Of a stretch of 64,000 nucleotides of DNA, positions 18,902-26,912 are shown in pieces. The DNA is from Actinomadura sp. WMMA1423 (lineage in GTDB: Bacteria; Actinomycetota; Actinomycetes; Streptosporangiales; Streptosporangiaceae). The DNA lies in assembly GCF_006547145.1 (NCBI RefSeq), contig NZ_CP041244.1, forward strand, positions 9,424,001 to 9,488,000, read 5' to 3'. Both the position numbers and the translations under genes were made by a program. Positions within the stretch are counted from its first letter, which is position 1. Every line of letters starts with the position of its first letter. Under the pieces are notes generated by a model. The model ran no database searches. It was not told the DNA's origin and was given only the letters and a program-made list of their open reading frames with translations.

Positions 18902-19837
18902 ATGCGCGTGGTCGTCGCGCTCGGAGGGAACGCGCTGGTCAAGCGGGGTGAGACGCCCGACGCCGAACCGCAGCGCGCCAACGTGGACCGGGCCGTGCGG
19001 TCGCTGGCGCCGCTCGCCGAGCGGCACGAGCTGATCATCACGCACGGGAACGGCCCGCAGGTGGGGGTGCTGGCGCTGGAGAGCGTCAACGACCCGAACC
19101 TGACCCGGCCCTACCCGCTGGACACGATCGGCGCCGAGACCCAGGGCATGATCGGCTACTGGATGCTCCAGTCGCTGCAGAACGCGCTGCCCGGCCGCCA
19201 GGTGGTGGCCATGATCAACCAGACGCTCGTCTCGGCGGTGGACCCGGCGTTCGAGGAGCCCACCAAGTTCGTCGGCCAGGTCTACGACCGGGAGGAGGCG
19301 GACAGGCTCGCCGCCGAGTACGGCTGGACCGTCCGCCGGGACGGGGACCGCTGGCGCCGCGTGGTGCCCTCGCCGCGGCCGCAGCGGGTGATCGAGACCC
19401 GGCTGATCAGGGAGCTGGTGCGGCTCGGCACGGTGGTGGTGTGCGCGGGCGGCGGCGGCGTCCCGGTCTTCCGCAACGACGTGGGGCGGCTGGAGGGCGT
19501 CGAGGCGGTGGTCGACAAGGACCTCACCGCGTCCGTCCTGGCCGAGAGCATGGACGCCGACGCGCTGCTGATCCTCACCGACGTGCCCCGCGTGATGCGG
19601 AACTTCGGCACGCCGCGGCAGGAGGAGATCACCCACACGACGCCGCACGAGCTGCGCGGCGAGCACTTCCCCGCCGGGTCGATGGGCCCGAAGGTCGAGG
19701 CCGCGGTGAGCTTCGTGGAGCGGACGGGCGACATGGCCGCGATCGGGCTGCTCGACCAGTGCGAGCGCATCCTGGAGGGGACCGCGGGGACGATCGTCAC
19801 CCCGAACGCCACCTGGCCGCTGGCGAGCACGCTGTGA
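18902..19837 (+). CDS. arcC: carbamate kinase
   Basis: 311 aa; GGGGAGGGGGAGG stands just upstream of the ATG. Converts carbamoyl phosphate plus ADP to ATP, carbamate then ammonia and CO2. Seen: VALGGNALVKRG at the N-terminus, THGNGPQVG near 60, VVCAGGGGVPV near 180, VVDKDLTASVLAE near 200, and SMGPKVEAAVSF near the end, all typical of the amino-acid kinase fold of carbamate kinases. Its stop overlaps the permease start (GTGA), giving a coupled operon. It should run in the ATP-forming direction behind arcA if a transcarbamylase is supplied from elsewhere. Confidence 0.95.
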   Translation: MRVVVALGGNALVKRGETPDAEPQRANVDRAVRSLAPLAERHELIITHGNGPQVGVLALESVNDPNLTRPYPLDTIGAETQGMIGYWMLQSLQNALPGRQVVAMINQTLVSAVDPAFEEPTKFVGQVYDREEADRLAAEYGWTVRRDGDRWRRVVPSPRPQRVIETRLIRELVRLGTVVVCAGGGGVPVFRNDVGRLEGVEAVVDKDLTASVLAESMDADALLILTDVPRVMRNFGTPRQEEITHTTPHELRGEHFPAGSMGPKVEAAVSFVERTGDMAAIGLLDQCERILEGTAGTIVTPNATWPLASTL

Positions 19838-21300
19838 CCACCGGGACCGCGCCGGAGTCCTTCGGGCGCAGCCTGCTGCGGACCAAGCCCGTCGACCGGA
19901 TCGTCGCCGAGGGCGGGCACGGCGAGGGCGGCGAGCTGAAGCGCACGATGAGCCTCCTGCAGCTCACCATGTTCAGCGTCGGCGCGACCCTCGGCACCGG
20001 CATCTTCGTCATCCTCGGCGAGGCGGTCCCGCTCGCCGGGCCCGCGGTCGTGCTGTCGTTCGTCCTCGCCGCGGTCACCGCCCTGTTCTCGGCGCTGTCG
20101 TACGCCGAGCTGGCCGGGACGATCCCCGTCTCGGGCTCGTCCTACTCCTACGCCTACGCGACGCTGGGCGAGCTGGTCGCGTGGGTCTGCGGCTGGTGCC
20201 TGCTCCTGGAGTACGCCGTGTCGGTGTCGGCCGTGGCGGTGGGCTGGGGCTCCTACCTCAACGCCTTCCTCGACGGCGCGCTGGGCGTCACGATCCCGGA
20301 GCGGGTCGCCAACCCGCCGTGGGAGGGCGGGCTGGTCAACGTCCCCGCGGTGATCGTGGTGGTGTTCGCCGCCTTCCTGCTGCTGCGCGGCACGTCCGAG
20401 AGCGCCGCCGCGAACACGGTGATGGTCCTGCTGAAGATCGGCGTGCTGCTGTTCTTCTGCGCGATCGCCTTCACGGCGTTCCGGACGGGGAACGTCGCCC
20501 CGTTCGCGCCGATGGGGTGGGCGGGCATCAGCGCGGCGGGCTCCAAGGTGTTCTTCTCCTACATCGGCTTCGACGCCGCCTCCACCGCCGGCGAGGAGGC
20601 CAGGAACCCGCGCCGCGACCTGCCGCTCGCGATCGTCTACTCGCTGGCCATCGTGACGGCCCTGTACGTCCTGGTCGGGCTCGCCGCGGTCGGTGCCATG
20701 AAGTGGACGGAGTTCTCCCTGAGCGGTTCGGAGGCCTCGCTGGCGCAGGTGCTGGACAGGGTGAGCGGGCAGGCGTGGCCTTCGATGATCCTCTCCCTCG
20801 GCGCCGTGGTCGCCATCGCCAGCGTCGTCCTCACCGTCATGTACGGCCAGACCCGCATCCTGTTCGCGATGTCGCGCGACGGGCTCGTCCCCGACGTCTT
20901 CCAGAAGGTGAGCCCGCGGCGCCGCGTGCCGGTCGCCAACACGGTCATCGTGGCGGGGTTCATCGCGCTCCTCGCCGCGGTGATCCCGCTCGGCCGGCTC
21001 GTCGACGCCACCAGCATCGGGACGCTGTTCGCGTTCGCGCTGGTCGGCGTCGGCGTGATCGTGCTGCGCCGCACCCGCCCCGACCTGCCGCGCAGCTTCC
21101 GCACGCCGCTGTACCCCGTCACGCCGCTGGTCGGCGTCGCCCTGTGCGTCTACCTGATGGTCGGCCTCGGCGGCGTCACCTGGACCGTCTTCGCGATCTG
21201 GATCGCCGTCGGCCTGGCCGCCTACTTCCTGTACGGCCGCCGCCACTCGCGCCTGGCGGCCCGGAACGCGGGGGCCATCGGAGGGAGCCCACATGAGTGA
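19834..21300 (+). CDS. APC-family amino acid permease (cationic amino acid transporter type)
   Basis: 488 aa from the GTG overlapping the arcC stop. About twelve membrane segments. Shows the APC consensus near TM1 (SVGATLGTGIFVILGEA), the TM2-3 stretch ALSYAELAGTIPVSGSSYSY, and the TM6 region FFSYIGFDAASTAGEEARNP typical of the CAT/YfnA subfamily. By operon position it most likely brings in arginine (or exchanges it for ornithine or citrulline) for ArcA; specificity is inferred from context only. Its 3' end overlaps the universal stress gene by 8 bases. Confidence 0.88.
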   Translation: MTTGTAPESFGRSLLRTKPVDRIVAEGGHGEGGELKRTMSLLQLTMFSVGATLGTGIFVILGEAVPLAGPAVVLSFVLAAVTALFSALSYAELAGTIPVSGSSYSYAYATLGELVAWVCGWCLLLEYAVSVSAVAVGWGSYLNAFLDGALGVTIPERVANPPWEGGLVNVPAVIVVVFAAFLLLRGTSESAAANTVMVLLKIGVLLFFCAIAFTAFRTGNVAPFAPMGWAGISAAGSKVFFSYIGFDAASTAGEEARNPRRDLPLAIVYSLAIVTALYVLVGLAAVGAMKWTEFSLSGSEASLAQVLDRVSGQAWPSMILSLGAVVAIASVVLTVMYGQTRILFAMSRDGLVPDVFQKVSPRRRVPVANTVIVAGFIALLAAVIPLGRLVDATSIGTLFAFALVGVGVIVLRRTRPDLPRSFRTPLYPVTPLVGVALCVYLMVGLGGVTWTVFAIWIAVGLAAYFLYGRRHSRLAARNAGAIGGSPHE

Positions 21301-22342
21301 ACCGAACACGAGTGAACCGGACACGAGCGAACCGAACACGAGCGAACCGGACACCGGTGAACCCCGCGCACTGCGCGTGCTGGTCGGGTACTCGCCCGAC
21401 GAGCGCGGCGACGACGCCCTCGCGCTGGCCGCGCTGGTCAGGGCGGCGGACCGGGCGGGGCGGCCCGCGCCGCTGACCGTCGTCAACGTCCATCCGCCCG
21501 CCTGGCCCGCGCACGGCCCCGCCTCGGTGGACGCCGAATGGGTCGCCTACCTCCGGGGCCAGGCGGAGGAGGCGCTGGCCGGGGCCGCCGCGCGGCTCGC
21601 CGAGCTCCAGGTGCCGCGCACGGAGCTGGACCTGCGCGTGCACGCCCACAAGGGCAGCGGGCGCGGCCTCATCGAGGCCGCCCGCGGGACCGGCGCGGAC
21701 GTCGTGGTCGTCGGCTCGGCGCCGGGCGGGCCCACGGGCCGGATCACCCTCGGCAGCACCGCCGACCGCCTCCTGCACGACTCGCCCGTGCCGGTCCTGC
21801 TGGCGCCGCGCGGGTACGCCGAGGACTCACCGCACCACGGACGGGTGCACCCCCACCGTCCCGCGCGGCGGCTGGAGCGGATGACCGTGGCGTACTGGCC
21901 GCCCCGCGGCTTCGAGGACCTGACGGCCGCCGCCGACCTCGCGGCGAGGCTGGGGCTGCCGGTGCGGCTGCTGACGCTGGTCCTGCGCCCGCCCGGCCTC
22001 GCGTCGAGGCTCGGCGGGGTCGACGGCGTGCTGGGCCGGCAGGCCGCCCAGGCCGACGAGGACCTGCGGGAGGCCGCCGGCCTGCTCGGCGCGCGCTTCG
22101 GGGACGGGATGCCGGTGGAGCGCCTCGCGGAGGTCGGGAGCGGGGTCGCCGGGACCCTCGGCGCCGTCGATATGCTGCCGGGCGAGATCCTCGCCTGCCT
22201 GTCCGGCCACCACGGGCCGCTGCTCAAGGTGTTCCTGGGGGAGAGGTCCGGGAAGATCGTCCGGGCCGCGCCGTGCCCGGTGCTGGTGCTGCCGCGCGGG
22301 GCAGGGGCGCCCGCCGCCGGGGAGGACGTCCAGTTTAGGTAA
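21293..22342 (+). CDS. tandem universal stress protein (two UspA domains)
   Basis: 349 aa, ATG inside the 3' end of the permease gene. Residues 1-22 are a tandem pentapeptide repeat (SEPNT/SEPDT). Domain 1 (about 27-165) ends with an ATP-binding motif: GSAPGG then RITLGSTADRLLHDSPVPVLL, matching G-x2-G-x9-G-S/T. Domain 2 (about 195-340) is weaker, with SGKIVRAAPCPVLVLP at its end. Such proteins often accompany ADI-pathway and transport genes under hypoxia or energy limitation (family knowledge; in this operon an inference). The stop codon lies inside the iron box of the next operon. Confidence 0.88.
   Translation: MSEPNTSEPDTSEPNTSEPDTGEPRALRVLVGYSPDERGDDALALAALVRAADRAGRPAPLTVVNVHPPAWPAHGPASVDAEWVAYLRGQAEEALAGAAARLAELQVPRTELDLRVHAHKGSGRGLIEAARGTGADVVVVGSAPGGPTGRITLGSTADRLLHDSPVPVLLAPRGYAEDSPHHGRVHPHRPARRLERMTVAYWPPRGFEDLTAAADLAARLGLPVRLLTLVLRPPGLASRLGGVDGVLGRQAAQADEDLREAAGLLGARFGDGMPVERLAEVGSGVAGTLGAVDMLPGEILACLSGHHGPLLKVFLGERSGKIVRAAPCPVLVLPRGAGAPAAGEDVQFR
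21296..21363 (+). repeat. four 15-base tandem repeats encoding SEPNT/SEPDT
   Basis: Units of the type AGTGAACCGAACACG occupy 21296-21310, 21311-21325, 21326-21340 and 21341-21355, with a partial fifth unit to 21363. Alternate units differ by A/G (Asn/Asp), so a 30-base double unit is repeated twice. All units are in frame and would change the N-terminal tail length in 5- or 10-residue steps. Confidence 0.85.
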
Positions 22343-22353
22343 GGCTTACCTGC
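22335..22353 (+). promoter_or_regulatory. IdeR/DtxR-type iron box in front of the suf operon
   Basis: TTAGGTAAGGCTTACCTGC matches the known IdeR/DtxR consensus TTAGGTTAGGCTAACCTAA at 15 of 19 positions, and its core AGGTAAG-G-CTTACCT is a perfect inverted repeat. It overlaps the stop codon of the upstream stress gene (22340-22342) and lies about 60-80 bases before the SufR start. It predicts iron-dependent control of the SUF operon. Confidence 0.75.
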
Positions 22354-22402
22354 GTGAGCTACGACATCGGGAATCCGGTGTTTCGCGGGAAGCAATTACG
22401 GC

Positions 22403-22417
22403 ACACTGATGTTGTGA
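22403..22417 (+). promoter_or_regulatory. SufR operator, ACACT-N5-TGTGA
   Basis: The sequence is ACACT GATGT TGTGA, identical in form to the ACACT-N5-TGTGA operator reported for mycobacterial SufR (from memory). It overlaps the probable GTG start of sufR at 22414, so bound SufR would block both the promoter and the start. It suggests autoregulation. Confidence 0.65.
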
Positions 22418-23262
22418 AAAACGTGGGCGAGGATCAGACGAGCATGCCGGGCGCCGCAGCGCGCCCTCTCGGCGTGCCGTCCGGCCGCACCGAGCGCGAC
22501 ACCCGCGCCCGGGTGGCCCGCCTGATCCTGGAACACGGCCCGGTCACCGCGTCCACGCTCGGCGAGCGCGTCGGCCTCACGCCGGCCGCCGTCCGGCGGC
22601 ACCTGGACGCGCTGCTGGCCGAGGGCATGATCGAGGTCCGCAAGGCGCGGGTCCCGCAGTCCCGGCGCGGCCGGGGCCGGCCCGCCAAGTGGTTCGCCAT
22701 CACCGACGCCGGGCGCAGCGCCTTCGTGCACGCCTACGACGACCTGGCGACCAGCGCCCTGCGGTTCCTCGCCGAGACCGCCGGCGACCACGCGGTCGCC
22801 GAGTTCTCCCGGCGGCAGATAGCCGACCTGGAGCGGCGCTACCGGCCCGTCGTGCAGGACGCGCCGCCCCACCAGCGGGTCCGCACGCTGGCCGAGGCCC
22901 TCTCGGGCGACGGCTACGCGGCGGCCGCGGCCAAGGCGCCGCAGCCGGGCGGCGGCGAGCAGCTGTGCCAGCACCACTGCCCGGTCGCGCACGTCGCCGC
23001 GGAGTTCCCGCAGCTGTGCGAGGCGGAGACCGAGGCGTTCAGCCGGCTGCTGGGCACCCCGGTCCAGCGGCTCGCGACGATCGCGCACGGCGACGGCATC
23101 TGCACCACCCACGTCAGCTCGCGCTCGCTGTGCGGGGCGGGCGAGACCGGTGAGGGCGGCGAGGCCGCCCACGCCGGCCCCGGCGGGGGTGCGGCGGACG
23201 CGGGGGCGTCCGCCGGAAAGCATCTGATCAGTGACGAGGAGTCCGGAGGGACCTCCCTATGA
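22414..23262 (+). CDS. sufR: SufR, iron-sulfur-sensing repressor of the suf operon
   Basis: 282 aa from GTG 22414; ATG 22444 (272 aa) is an alternative and has GAGG 11 bases upstream. Residues about 25-95 are a winged helix-turn-helix (HGPVTASTLGERVGLTPAAVRRHLDALLAEG, here split: TASTLGERVGLTPAAVRRHL), followed by the RRGRGRPAKWFAITDAG wing. The C-terminal half carries a Cys/His cluster, CQHHC, PQLCEAE and DGICTTH, expected to ligate an Fe-S cluster. Cluster-bound SufR represses the operon in mycobacteria and cyanobacteria. The last 50 residues are Gly/Ala-rich. Its stop overlaps the sufB start (ATGA). Confidence 0.9.
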   Translation: MKNVGEDQTSMPGAAARPLGVPSGRTERDTRARVARLILEHGPVTASTLGERVGLTPAAVRRHLDALLAEGMIEVRKARVPQSRRGRGRPAKWFAITDAGRSAFVHAYDDLATSALRFLAETAGDHAVAEFSRRQIADLERRYRPVVQDAPPHQRVRTLAEALSGDGYAAAAAKAPQPGGGEQLCQHHCPVAHVAAEFPQLCEAETEAFSRLLGTPVQRLATIAHGDGICTTHVSSRSLCGAGETGEGGEAAHAGPGGGAADAGASAGKHLISDEESGGTSL

Positions 23263-24671
23263 CTACGGCAGCCCACCCGGAGCTCGAAGGGCTCGACAGG
23301 TACAAGTTCGGCTGGGCCGACTCCGACGAGGCCGGCGCTTCGGCGCGACGCGGCCTGAACGAGGACGTCGTCCGCGACATCTCGGCCAAGAAGAACGAGC
23401 CTGAGTGGATGCTCGACCTGCGCCTCAAGGGGCTGCGGCTGTTCAGCAAGAAGCCGATGCCCACCTGGGGCTCCGACCTGACGGGCATCGACTTCGAGAA
23501 CATCAAGTACTTCGTGCGCTCCACCGAGGCGCAGGCCGCCTCCTGGGAGGAGCTCCCGGAGGACATCAAGAACACCTACGACAAGCTCGGCATCCCCGAG
23601 GCGGAGAAGCAGCGCCTCATCGCCGGCGTCGCCGCGCAGTACGAGTCGGAGGTCGTCTACCACAAGATCCGCGAGGACCTTGAGGAGAAGGGCGTCATCT
23701 TCGTCGACACCGACACCGGCCTGCGCGAGCACCCGGAGATCTTCCAGGAGTACTTCGGCTCGGTGATCCCGGTCGGCGACAACAAGTTCGCCGCGCTCAA
23801 CACGGCCGTGTGGTCGGGGGGCTCGTTCATCTACGTCCCGCCGGGCGTGCACGTGGAGATCCCGCTCCAGGCCTACTTCCGGATCAACACCGAGAACATG
23901 GGCCAGTTCGAGCGGACGCTGATCATCGCCGACGAGGGCTCCTACGTCCACTACGTCGAGGGCTGCACCGCGCCGATCTACAAGTCCGACTCGCTGCACT
24001 CCGCCGTGGTGGAGATCGTCGTGAAGAAGGACGCCCGCGTCCGGTACACGACGATCCAGAACTGGTCGAACAACGTCTACAACCTGGTGACCAAGCGCGC
24101 CGTCGCCTACGAGGGCGCCACCATGGAGTGGGTCGACGGCAACATCGGCTCCAAGGTCACCATGAAGTACCCGGCGATCTACCTGCTCGGCGAGCACGCC
24201 AAGGGCGAGACGCTGTCGATCGCGTTCGCGGGCGAGGACCAGCACCAGGACGCCGGCGCGAAGATGGTGCACGCCGCGCCGAACACCTCCAGCAGCATCA
24301 TCTCCAAGTCGGTGGCGCGCGGCGGGGGCCGCACGTCCTACCGCGGGCTGGTGCAGATCCAGGAGGGCGCCGAGCACAGCAAGTCCACGGTCAAGTGCGA
24401 CGCGCTGCTCGTCGACCAGATCAGCCGGTCCGACACCTACCCCTACGTCGACGTCCGCGAGGACGACGTGGAGATGGGCCACGAGGCCACCGTCTCCAAG
24501 GTGTCGGAGCAGCAGCTGTTCTACCTGATGAGCCGCGGCCTCACCGAGGACGAGGCGATGGCGATGATCGTGCGCGGGTTCGTCGAGCCGATCGCTCGCG
24601 AGCTGCCCATGGAGTACGCCCTCGAGCTGAACCGGCTCATCGAGCTGCAGATGGAAGGAGCCGTCGGCTGA
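23259..24671 (+). CDS. sufB: Fe-S cluster assembly scaffold subunit SufB
   Basis: 470 aa. Scaffold subunit of the SufBCD complex on which Fe-S clusters are built. Typical stretches: GLNEDVVRDISAKKNEPEWM near 32, VFFRSTEAQAA-like YFVRSTEAQAASW near 86, SGGSFIYVPPGVHVEIPLQA near 185, and the C-terminal MGHEATVSKVSEQQLFYLMS with RGLTEDEAMAMIVRGF. No intein is present, unlike some mycobacterial SufB. Coupled to sufR (ATGA) and sufD (TGATG). Confidence 0.97.
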   Translation: MTTAAHPELEGLDRYKFGWADSDEAGASARRGLNEDVVRDISAKKNEPEWMLDLRLKGLRLFSKKPMPTWGSDLTGIDFENIKYFVRSTEAQAASWEELPEDIKNTYDKLGIPEAEKQRLIAGVAAQYESEVVYHKIREDLEEKGVIFVDTDTGLREHPEIFQEYFGSVIPVGDNKFAALNTAVWSGGSFIYVPPGVHVEIPLQAYFRINTENMGQFERTLIIADEGSYVHYVEGCTAPIYKSDSLHSAVVEIVVKKDARVRYTTIQNWSNNVYNLVTKRAVAYEGATMEWVDGNIGSKVTMKYPAIYLLGEHAKGETLSIAFAGEDQHQDAGAKMVHAAPNTSSSIISKSVARGGGRTSYRGLVQIQEGAEHSKSTVKCDALLVDQISRSDTYPYVDVREDDVEMGHEATVSKVSEQQLFYLMSRGLTEDEAMAMIVRGFVEPIARELPMEYALELNRLIELQMEGAVG

Positions 24672-25807
24672 TGGGGCTGGAGCAGAAGCCTCTCTCGACG
24701 CTGCACGAGAAGGCGTCCTACGACGTCGCCGACTTCGAGGTGCCCACGGGCCGCGAGGAGGAGTGGCGGTTCACCCCGCTGCGCCGCCTGCGCGGCCTGC
24801 ACAACGGCACGGCGCAGGACGGCGACAAGGTCCTGCTGGAGGTCGAGGCGGCGCCGGAGGTGTCGGTCGAGACCGTCGGCCGCGACGACGAGCGCCTCGG
24901 CAAGGCCTACGTCCCCGCCGACCGCGTCAGCGCCCAGGCGTGGAACTCCTTCACCCAGGCCACGGTCGTGACCGTCCCGAAGGAGACCGCCGCCTCGGCG
25001 CCGACCGTGCTGCGGCTGCGCGGCGAGGACGCCTCGGCCGCCGCCTACGGGCACACCACCGTCGTCTTGGAGCCGTTCGCCGAGGCCACCGTCGTGCTGA
25101 CGCACCGGGGGTCGGCGACCTACGCCGACAACGTCGAGTTCGTCGTCGGCGACGGCGCCCGCCTGTCGGTCATCAGCCTGCAGGACTGGGCCGACGACGG
25201 CGTCCACGTCTCCCACCAGCACGCGCGGCTCGGCCGCGACGCCCGGTTCGTCTCGCACAACATCTCGCTCGGCGGCGACGTCGTGCGGATCTCCCCGTCG
25301 GTCGCCTACGAGGGGCCCGGCGGCGACGCCGAGATGTACGGGGTGTACTTCGTCGACGGCGGCCAGCACCTGGAGCACCGCCTCCTGGTCGACCACGCCG
25401 TCCCGCACTGCCGCAGCCGCGTCGACTACCGCGGCGCCCTGCAGGACAGGGACGCGCACGCCGTCTGGATCGGCGATGTGATCATCCGCGCGGAGGCCGA
25501 GGGCACCGACACCTACGAGCTGAACCGCAACCTCGTCCTCACCGACGGGACGCGGGTCGACTCCGTGCCGAACCTGGAGATCCTCACCGGCGAGGTCGCC
25601 GGCGCGGGGCACGCCTCGGCGTCCGGCCGGCTGGACGACGAGCACCTGTTCTACCTCCAGGCGCGCGGCATCACCTTCGACACGGCGCGCCGCATGGTGG
25701 TCCGGGGCTTCCTCGGGCAGCTCGTCGAGCGCATCGAGGTCGCCGAGGTGCGCGAGAAGGTGCGCGAGGCGATCGAGGCGGAACTCGACCAGGGAGCGGC
25801 GAAGTGA
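24671..25807 (+). CDS. sufD: Fe-S cluster assembly protein SufD
   Basis: 378 aa, paralogue of SufB and partner in the SufBCD scaffold. N-terminal FEVPTGREEEWRFTPLRRL and the C-terminal SASGRLDDEHLFYLQARGIT followed by RRMVVRGFLGQLVERI are typical of SufD. The middle is the right-handed beta-helix region with DRDAHAVWIGDVIIRAEAEG. The ATG overlaps the sufB stop (TGATG) and the stop overlaps the Rieske gene start. Confidence 0.95.
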   Translation: MGLEQKPLSTLHEKASYDVADFEVPTGREEEWRFTPLRRLRGLHNGTAQDGDKVLLEVEAAPEVSVETVGRDDERLGKAYVPADRVSAQAWNSFTQATVVTVPKETAASAPTVLRLRGEDASAAAYGHTTVVLEPFAEATVVLTHRGSATYADNVEFVVGDGARLSVISLQDWADDGVHVSHQHARLGRDARFVSHNISLGGDVVRISPSVAYEGPGGDAEMYGVYFVDGGQHLEHRLLVDHAVPHCRSRVDYRGALQDRDAHAVWIGDVIIRAEAEGTDTYELNRNLVLTDGTRVDSVPNLEILTGEVAGAGHASASGRLDDEHLFYLQARGITFDTARRMVVRGFLGQLVERIEVAEVREKVREAIEAELDQGAAK

Positions 25808-26121
25808 CCTACGTCAAGGTGTGCGCGCTGGACGAGGTCCCCGCCGACGGGGCGCTCGGCGCCGAGGTCGACGGCACGCCCGTCGTCATCGCCCGCAGCG
25901 GCGAGGACGTGTTCGCGCTGAACGACATCTGCTCGCACGCCGAGGTCTCGCTGTCCGAGGGCGAGATCTACAACGGCACCATCGAGTGCTGGCTGCACGG
26001 GTCCTGCTTCGACCTGCGCAGCGGCAAGCCCACCAACCCGCCGGCCACGCAGCCGGTCGCCACCTACAAGGTCAAGGTCGAGGGCGGCGACGTCTACGTC
26101 TCGCTCGCCGGCGACGACTGA
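25804..26121 (+). CDS. Rieske-type ferredoxin of the suf operon
   Basis: 105 aa from GTG 25804 (GTGA overlap with sufD). A [2Fe-2S] Rieske domain with ligand motifs CSH (in DICSHAEVSLSEG) and CWLHG (in TIECWLHGSCFDL), giving two Cys and two His. Resembles the small ferredoxin subunits of non-heme iron oxygenases (NirD/HcaC-like). Its place between sufD and sufC is common in actinobacteria; it probably delivers electrons to cluster assembly (inference). Confidence 0.93.
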   Translation: MTYVKVCALDEVPADGALGAEVDGTPVVIARSGEDVFALNDICSHAEVSLSEGEIYNGTIECWLHGSCFDLRSGKPTNPPATQPVATYKVKVEGGDVYVSLAGDD

Positions 26122-26147
26122 CCGCACCACGAAGGACTGTACGCACT

Positions 26148-26912
26148 ATGGCCACGCTTGAGATCCGCGACCTCCACGTCTCCGTCGGCGACGGCTCCGA
26201 CGGCGCGAAGGAGATCCTGCGCGGGGTCGACCTGACCGTGAAGGCCGGCGAGACCCACGCGATCATGGGGCCGAACGGCTCCGGCAAGTCCACCCTCGCC
26301 TACGCGGTCGCCGGCCACCCGAAGTACGAGGTGACCTCCGGCTCCGTCACGCTGGACGGCGAGGACGTCCTGGCCATGTCGGTCGACGAGCGCGCCCGCG
26401 CCGGGCTGTTCCTGGCGATGCAGTACCCGGTCGAGGTGCCCGGCGTCTCGGTCTCCAACTTCCTGCGCTCGGCCGTCACCGCCGTGCGCGGCGAGGCCCC
26501 GAAGCTCCGCGAGTTCTCCAAGGAGATGAAGGCCGCGATGGACGCCCTGTCCATCGACCCGGCGTTCGCGCAGCGCAGCCTGAACGAGGGCTTCTCCGGC
26601 GGCGAGAAGAAGCGGCACGAGATCCTGCAGCTGGAGATGCTGAGGCCGAAGGTCGCCGTCCTGGACGAGACCGACTCCGGCCTGGACGTCGACGCGCTCA
26701 AGGTCGTCTCCGAGGGGGTCAACCGGTTCGCGTCCGGCGACACCGGCGTGCTGCTCATCACCCACTACACGCGCATCCTGCGGTACGTGAAGCCCGACTT
26801 CGTGCACGTGTTCGCCGGCGGCCGCGTCGTCGCCGAGGGCGGTCCCGAGCTGGCCGACGAGCTGGAGAACGAGGGGTACGAGAAGTACGTGAAGGCGGGC
26901 GCGTCCCTATGA
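26148..26912 (+). CDS. sufC: Fe-S cluster assembly ATPase SufC
   Basis: 254 aa. ABC-type ATPase driving SufBCD. Walker A GPNGSGKST near 47, QYPVEVPGVSVSNFLR (Q-loop, typical of SufC), signature FSGGEKKRHEILQ, Walker B VAVLDETDSGLD and the switch HYTRIL. SufC proteins have ETDSGLD rather than EPTSGLD, seen here. AAGGA lies 12 bases before the ATG. Its stop overlaps the sufS start (ATGA). Confidence 0.96.
   Translation: MATLEIRDLHVSVGDGSDGAKEILRGVDLTVKAGETHAIMGPNGSGKSTLAYAVAGHPKYEVTSGSVTLDGEDVLAMSVDERARAGLFLAMQYPVEVPGVSVSNFLRSAVTAVRGEAPKLREFSKEMKAAMDALSIDPAFAQRSLNEGFSGGEKKRHEILQLEMLRPKVAVLDETDSGLDVDALKVVSEGVNRFASGDTGVLLITHYTRILRYVKPDFVHVFAGGRVVAEGGPELADELENEGYEKYVKAGASL

Noticed and set aside
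21296..21363. Short tandem repeats as a possible CRISPR or integration site
   Set aside because: Units are contiguous 15-mers with no spacers and are in frame with the stress protein, so they are coding repeats.
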